Shown here piece by piece: positions 59,826 to 64,000 of a stretch of DNA of 64,000 bases. Each line of letters opens with the position of its first letter. Position 1 is the first letter of the stretch. The translations under genes were made by a program, and so were the position numbers. Origin of the DNA: Biomphalaria glabrata (Eukaryota > Mollusca > Gastropoda > Planorbidae); assembly GCF_947242115.1 (NCBI RefSeq), contig NC_074711.1, positions 53,900,963 to 53,964,962 on the forward strand, read 5' to 3'. A model generated the notes under the pieces. It made no database searches. It was not told the DNA's origin and saw only the letters and a list, made by a program, of their open reading frames with translations.

Positions 59826-60110
59826 AGAGTGAGTTAATTGAGTTCCCCTTTCAGACCATGCGGTTCATAGGGCAGATGATGCAAAGGTTATCTGTTTCAA
59901 TGACCGACGGTTAACTAGGGCGTCATGTGGCCAGCACAACGACCGACTGCTTTATTTTTCATGAATAAATGTCAGGTACCCTTTAAAGCTATGAGACTCA
60001 GAGACACCCTAAAGATCCCGAAATTTAAAACCAAAGTCTTCGCCAGGATTCGAGTTCGGGACCCCGGTTCGGAAGCCAAGCACTTTATCACTCAGCCACC
60101 GTGCTGTACA
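59826..60110 (-). mobile_element. tRNA-derived SINE, full copy
   Basis: Minus-strand order: CACGGTGGCTGAGTGATAAA (box A), GAACTCGAATCC (box B), CTGGCGAAGACTTTGG, GTGCTGGCCACATGACGCC, GTTAACCGTCGGTCATTG, CATCATCTGCCCTATGAACC and GGTCTGAAAGGGG. This is the best-kept body of the family in the window. Confidence 0.82.
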
Positions 60111-60236
60111 GAAAGCAAGACAAATGATCTTTTTCTCTTTTCTTAACCCAGATAGACATCTACTTCAAAGATATATATATATAATGATTATCGACTATTT
60201 GTATCTGTGAATGTAATATTGACAATTTGCTTCTTT

Positions 60237-60545
60237 ATGACACAAACAATCTAGTGGATAGCTGGAAATCAAATACGTCCTAAAACAATCTAGTGGATAG
60301 CTGGAAATCAAATACGTCCTAAAACAATCTAGTGGATAGGTGGAAATCAAATACGTCCTAAAACAATCTAGTGGATAGCTGGAAATCAAATACGTCCTAA
60401 AACAATCTAGTGGATAGCTGGAAATCAAATACGTCCTAAAACAATCTAGTGGATAGCTGGAAATCAAATACGTCCTAAAACAATCTAGTGGATAGCTGAA
60501 AATCAAATACGTCCTAAAACAATCTAGTGGATAGGTGGAAATCAA
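60237..60545. repeat. 39-bp minisatellite, 8 units
   Basis: ACAATCTAGTGGATAGCTGG followed by AAATCAAATACGTCCTAAA repeats at exact 39-bp spacing from 60,246. As 39 is divisible by 3 the minus strand reads open with a 13-residue period, an artefact. Confidence 0.96.
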
Positions 60546-60554
60546 ATATGATAC

Positions 60555-60715
60555 GTTTCAAGTTACAGCGGAGGCAGCACGAAGAAAGGGTCGTCCAAAG
60601 AAAAGTCAGATGGACAACGTCAAAGAAAGGAGCGGTCATTCTCTTGATATCCTGCTGACCAGGAAAAGTGGCGGGATTTGGTTACGCGGACAAAAGTCAA
60701 GGGACAGAGGATAAT
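60555..60715 (+). mobile_element. LINE C-terminal remnant
   Basis: The frame GRPKKSQMDNVKERSGHSL then DILLTRK matches the ending of a LINE ORF2 (GRPKKRWxDNxKEWxGxSxxxLL), followed in another frame by W.DLVTRTKVKGQR-like residues. Only about 50 codons remain. It begins directly after the 39-bp array. Confidence 0.65.
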
Positions 60716-60839
60716 GATGAACGAGACATCGACATTTTGTTTCTGTTTGTGTTATGTCAAGGTCAGGACAATGTTGTTACTTTAAAAAAAAAAGAAGATG
60801 CAGTTATGTAATGTTAGGCTGTGGCATGTTATTCAAAGA

Positions 60840-61085
60840 AGAGACAATCTGTCCTGATGTCACGCCAGAGAACATCTTGATGTCACATTAGAGAGCATCT
60901 TGATGTCACGTCAGAGAACACCTTGATGTCACGTTACAGACCAACTTGGTGCCACGCAAGAGAACATATTGATGTATTTTTCACGTATGTGTTACGTCAG
61001 AGAACTGTGTGACACGTCGAAGAAATATATGTCACGTCGATGACCTGTATGTCGCATCGGAGAACATGTCACGTCAGAGAAAATC
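60840..61085. repeat. Degenerate repeat of about 26 bp with TCACGTCAGAGAAC
   Basis: TTGATGTCACGTCAGAGAAC recurs about every 26-29 bp from 60,855 to 60,990, then in shorter, changed units to about 61,085. Units are diverged. Confidence 0.7.
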
Positions 61086-61251
61086 CATCTTGGCGTTGCG
61101 TTAAGTTTAGAAGTATTCACGCGCGTAACATTCGTAATGTTAGAACACATAGACAACCAAACAATGTACACATTACATACAATTCTCAACTTCAGCCATA
61201 CACAGAACATACAAACTCATCAGAGACTCTAACAGTCCCATAACGTCCCCC

Positions 61252-61293
<42 letters not shown>

Positions 61294-61819
61294 CATGGGC
61301 GTAGCCAGGATTTTTTTTCGGGGGGGGTTTTGGGGGGGGATTTTTTTCTCCCCCCCCCCTCGACCCCCCCCCCTCGAAATTTTTTTATATATGTATTTAT
61401 TTATGTGTGTGTGTGTGTGTACATAATCTTTATTGCATTCTGACCCTTCATTCTTTCGGAAGACGTTTATTGTGCCCTAGAATAGGTTCTTCCATGAGTT
61501 AGTGGAAAAATTGTAGACTCCCCGCCAATACTAGCAAGGGGGTCTGGGGGAGCGCCGCCAAGCACTATTTCTGATATTGAAAACCAACAAAATGCATATT
61601 CTGAGGTATCTACAGTGCATTTTCCTGCTAAAATTGTAGATTCCCTGCCATTACTAGCAATGGGGTCTGGGGAGCGCTAGCGCGGGGCGAAGCCCCGCCG
61701 CCAAGCATTATTTCTGGTATTGTAAGCCAACAAAATACATATTCTGAGGTATCTACAGTGCATTATCCTGCTATTAAAAAGTTTTATTTCAAAAACCTAA
61801 TGTGCTATTCTTACTGACT

Positions 61820-62140
61820 TAGACCCTACCGCTCCGTTCGGAGCATTTGACATCAAGCTGTTTCCATAAAAATCTGTCACTGGTAACGTCTGAAGCCTCT
61901 TCCCACCTGCCATGAGGACCTCAATGAATGAGTGGCGTCACGTTGTACTAGGATATCATTGCAACTCTTCTTATGCGTAATTCATTTTGTCGGAGGAACA
62001 TGTCCAGCAAACCTCATGCGTCGCTGTCTCACAATCTTACTAAATGGTCGACTCCCAGTTCGGCATAGGATTTCCTTGATTTAAACCCGATCTCTAAAAC
62101 TGACTCCTAAAATCTGTCTTAGCCATCTTTGTTGAGCCAC
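61820..62140 (-). mobile_element. LINE C-terminal remnant nested in the inverted-repeat element
   Basis: Read on the minus strand: KIVRQRRMRFAGHV, then in another frame LRQNELRIRRVAM, then WEEASDVTSDRFLWKQL and DVKCSERSGR. These are the standard C-terminal words of a LINE ORF2 (RRxRFAGHVLR...RIPRxAM...W...RxxWxxLVxxCSERSGR). At least two frame changes show it is decayed. Confidence 0.6.
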
Positions 62141-62419
62141 ATTTAGTGTTTTTCAATTTCGGCAGATGACTATTCACTGCAGTTTATTAAGGGAGCCCTG
62201 CCACTGGTAAAAATGTGTAACCACTCTTGAATACGCTCTTGGAATTAAGTGACTGTACTTTGCTTTAGATTTTATATCGAAAAGAGAAGTTTTATAGTCA
62301 AAATCATCTGTTGGGGGTTTTCCACCTCAAAATGCTCTGTAGGGGGATCTTAAACTCAAAACCTTCTGGAGGGGTTTTAAACTTTAAACAAACGCCATCT
62401 GTAGAAGAGGGGTTTAAAC

Positions 62420-62940
62420 TCAAAACTCCCGATTGGATTGGCTACGCTCAAATAATTTTAGTGTGTAATTTGCTTTTTTTTTATATTGAAGAGGTATTTT
62501 TAGCATTAAACCCCTCTGAATGGAGGTTTAAACTCAAAACCCCTTTTGGCAACGCTCATAGCATTTTGAGTGCGTAATTTGCTTTTTTTTCTTACACTGA
62601 AGATGTATTTTTTAGCCTCAAACCCCCCTGGCTGGGGGTTTAAACTCAAAACCCCTTTGGGTGTATTCATAGATTTTAGTGTGAATAATTTGCTTTTATT
62701 TATATTGAAGATGTACTTTTTAGCTTCAAACTCCACTGGAGGGGAGTTTAAACTCAAAACCCCTTTGACTACACTCAAAACATTTTGAGTGTATAATTTT
62801 TTTTTTGGTTTTATTATTAAAGAGGAATTTTTGACCTTCAAACCCCGCTGAAGTGGGGTTTAAACTAAAAACTAAGTCAAAACCCATTTAGCTACGCTCA
62901 TAACATTTTGAGTGCGTAATTAACTTTTTTTTATATTGAA
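62420..62940. repeat. Diverged tandem units of about 110 bp with palindromes
   Basis: GTGCGTAATTTGC-type words at 62,460, 62,568, 62,678, 62,786 and 62,909 mark five units. Each of the four fully visible units contains a short palindrome AAACCCC...GGGGTTTAAACTCAAAAC. The remaining stretch to 63,200 repeats AAACTCAAAACCCC at shorter spacing. Confidence 0.7.
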
Positions 62941-63360
62941 GCGGGGGTTTATCGTAAATTTTGGAGGGGGTTTTAAAATCAAAATCTCCCTTAACTGTGC
63001 TCTTGGAATTAGGGGATTTTCGTTTGCATTTTTTTTTGTTTTGTTTTATAGAAGAGGGGGGGGGGTTAACTGCAAAAACCCCAAGTAGGGGGTTTAAAAC
63101 TCAAAACCCCTAGTAGGGGGTTTTAAACTCAAAACCCCTGGTATGAGTTTTTAAACTCGAACCCCCCTGGTAGGGGTTTTTAAACTCAAAACCCCATTGG
63201 TTGTGCTAGGGCAATTGATGGTTTAGTATTAAAATCTCACCTAAAATAAACAAAATCAAAGCAAAAAATCATTCACTAAATTCCGATCCCCCCCCCAAGG
63301 GGGGGGGGATTTCATTTCGGGGGGGGTTTGAACCCCAAAACCCCCCCCTGGCTACGCCCA

Positions 63361-63410
<50 letters not shown>

Positions 63411-63411
63411 T

Positions 63412-64000
63412 AGACATATGTTACCCGCGACCCGCGGGTCTTTATTTGCGCATTACTGTCGATATAGTCACTGAGAGTGTTTTGTAAACAATTAAACAAA
63501 ATAATAATGTAATAAGTAAAGCGAATGTGTCAATGTAAAAATGGTGTGAATGAAGCTATGAAATCAAAATAGCTAATAGGCTTAAATCCATTTTTTTCAA
63601 ATTAAAACATTTGATTGTAGGCCTACATATATTTGATCAAAATTTGAGATGAATAGACTAAATTTTGTATGTTCATGTGTATAAAGTATAAAGTAGATCT
63701 TGAGGTAGACGTAGATCTAAATCTACACTAATCTAGAGTTCTGTGCTGCGCATGCGTGAACTTTTTTTCATGAATGAATATAGGCCTATCTCAACACGGC
63801 TACGCAGCTTTAGCGAACAGCGAACGAATATATTAAAAATGCTTCAGAAAAACAAATTTGAATGTTAATTGATTAAAATATGAAATGAATGGACAATAAT
63901 TAGTATGTTTATGTGTTAAAGCATAAAACTATCTTTGCGAAAAGAAGTTTTATCATCTTAGAGTTCAATAAGAGTTTTAGACCTAGGCCTAGGAATAGAC
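63412..64000. other. AT-rich intergenic DNA, nothing recognised
   Basis: Contains AGATCTAAATCTACACTAAT-type simple sequence near 63,710; no gene seen to the window end. Confidence 0.4.

Larger units (their letters stand above)
61294..63362. mobile_element. 2.07-kb terminal-inverted-repeat element in a (TA)n site
   Basis: Ends CATGGGCGTAGCCAGG and CCTGGCTACGCCCATG are perfect inverted copies, extended by TAT/ATA. Both flanks are (TA)n (61,253-61,293 and 63,363-63,410), so the target is TA-rich but the duplication length cannot be read. Both ends carry long G/C runs. Inside lie a duplicated segment of about 130 bp (61,508-61,775), a minus-strand LINE fragment (about 61,820-62,140) and five diverged units of about 108-120 bp, each with a palindrome (62,420-62,940). 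No transposase frame is seen, so the superfamily is not assigned. Confidence 0.7.

Noticed and set aside
60195-60545. 116-codon minus-strand frame with a 13-residue repeat
   Set aside because: Artefact of the 39-bp period.

Overview
The window is eukaryotic and most likely comes from a mollusc, probably a heterobranch (pulmonate-type) gastropod. It is AT-rich and gene-poor, full of minisatellites, GATA microsatellites and CTAG/AGATCT-rich tracts. It holds an intronless chemoreceptor-like GPCR of the gastropod type and a Fer3-type bHLH gene with a spliced 5' UTR. The species call is inference; no marker gene settles it.

Layout. 1-10,529: one 22-bp satellite, cut by the left edge, with a nested repeat of about 3.28 kb. 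10.5-15.2 kb: AT-rich DNA with a 45-bp minisatellite and a SINE head. 15,174-22,870: a whole-looking, very young LTR retrotransposon with identical 848-bp LTRs and a 5-bp target duplication. Its sequences are Ty3/gypsy, but integrase lies ahead of reverse transcriptase, as in the Gmr1 clade. 23-38 kb: no convincing gene; minisatellites with 54-, 16-, 23-, 28-, 31- and 86-bp units, SINE and LINE remnants, and two GC-richer patches that may be regulatory. 38.5-42.9 kb: the bHLH gene, with CCAAT, E-box and TATA elements, a non-coding first exon, one 5' UTR intron, a 260-codon reading frame and a long 3' UTR with three Pumilio-type sites. 43-50 kb: little beyond a LINE tail. 50,312-51,322: the single-exon GPCR. 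51.8-64 kb: minisatellites with 17-, 40-, 28- and 39-bp units, LINE tails, two hAT-like elements, a SINE, and a 2.07-kb inverted-repeat element sitting in a (TA)n tract.

Only two host genes are well supported, and nothing links them functionally. Tandem repeats fill more than a quarter of the window. The observations most worth following are the Gmr1-like element, the CpG-decay pattern and nested structure of the satellite, the paired-arm palindromes inside the 2-kb inverted-repeat element, and the triple Pumilio-site repeat behind the bHLH gene. I did not find a clearly new biological system.
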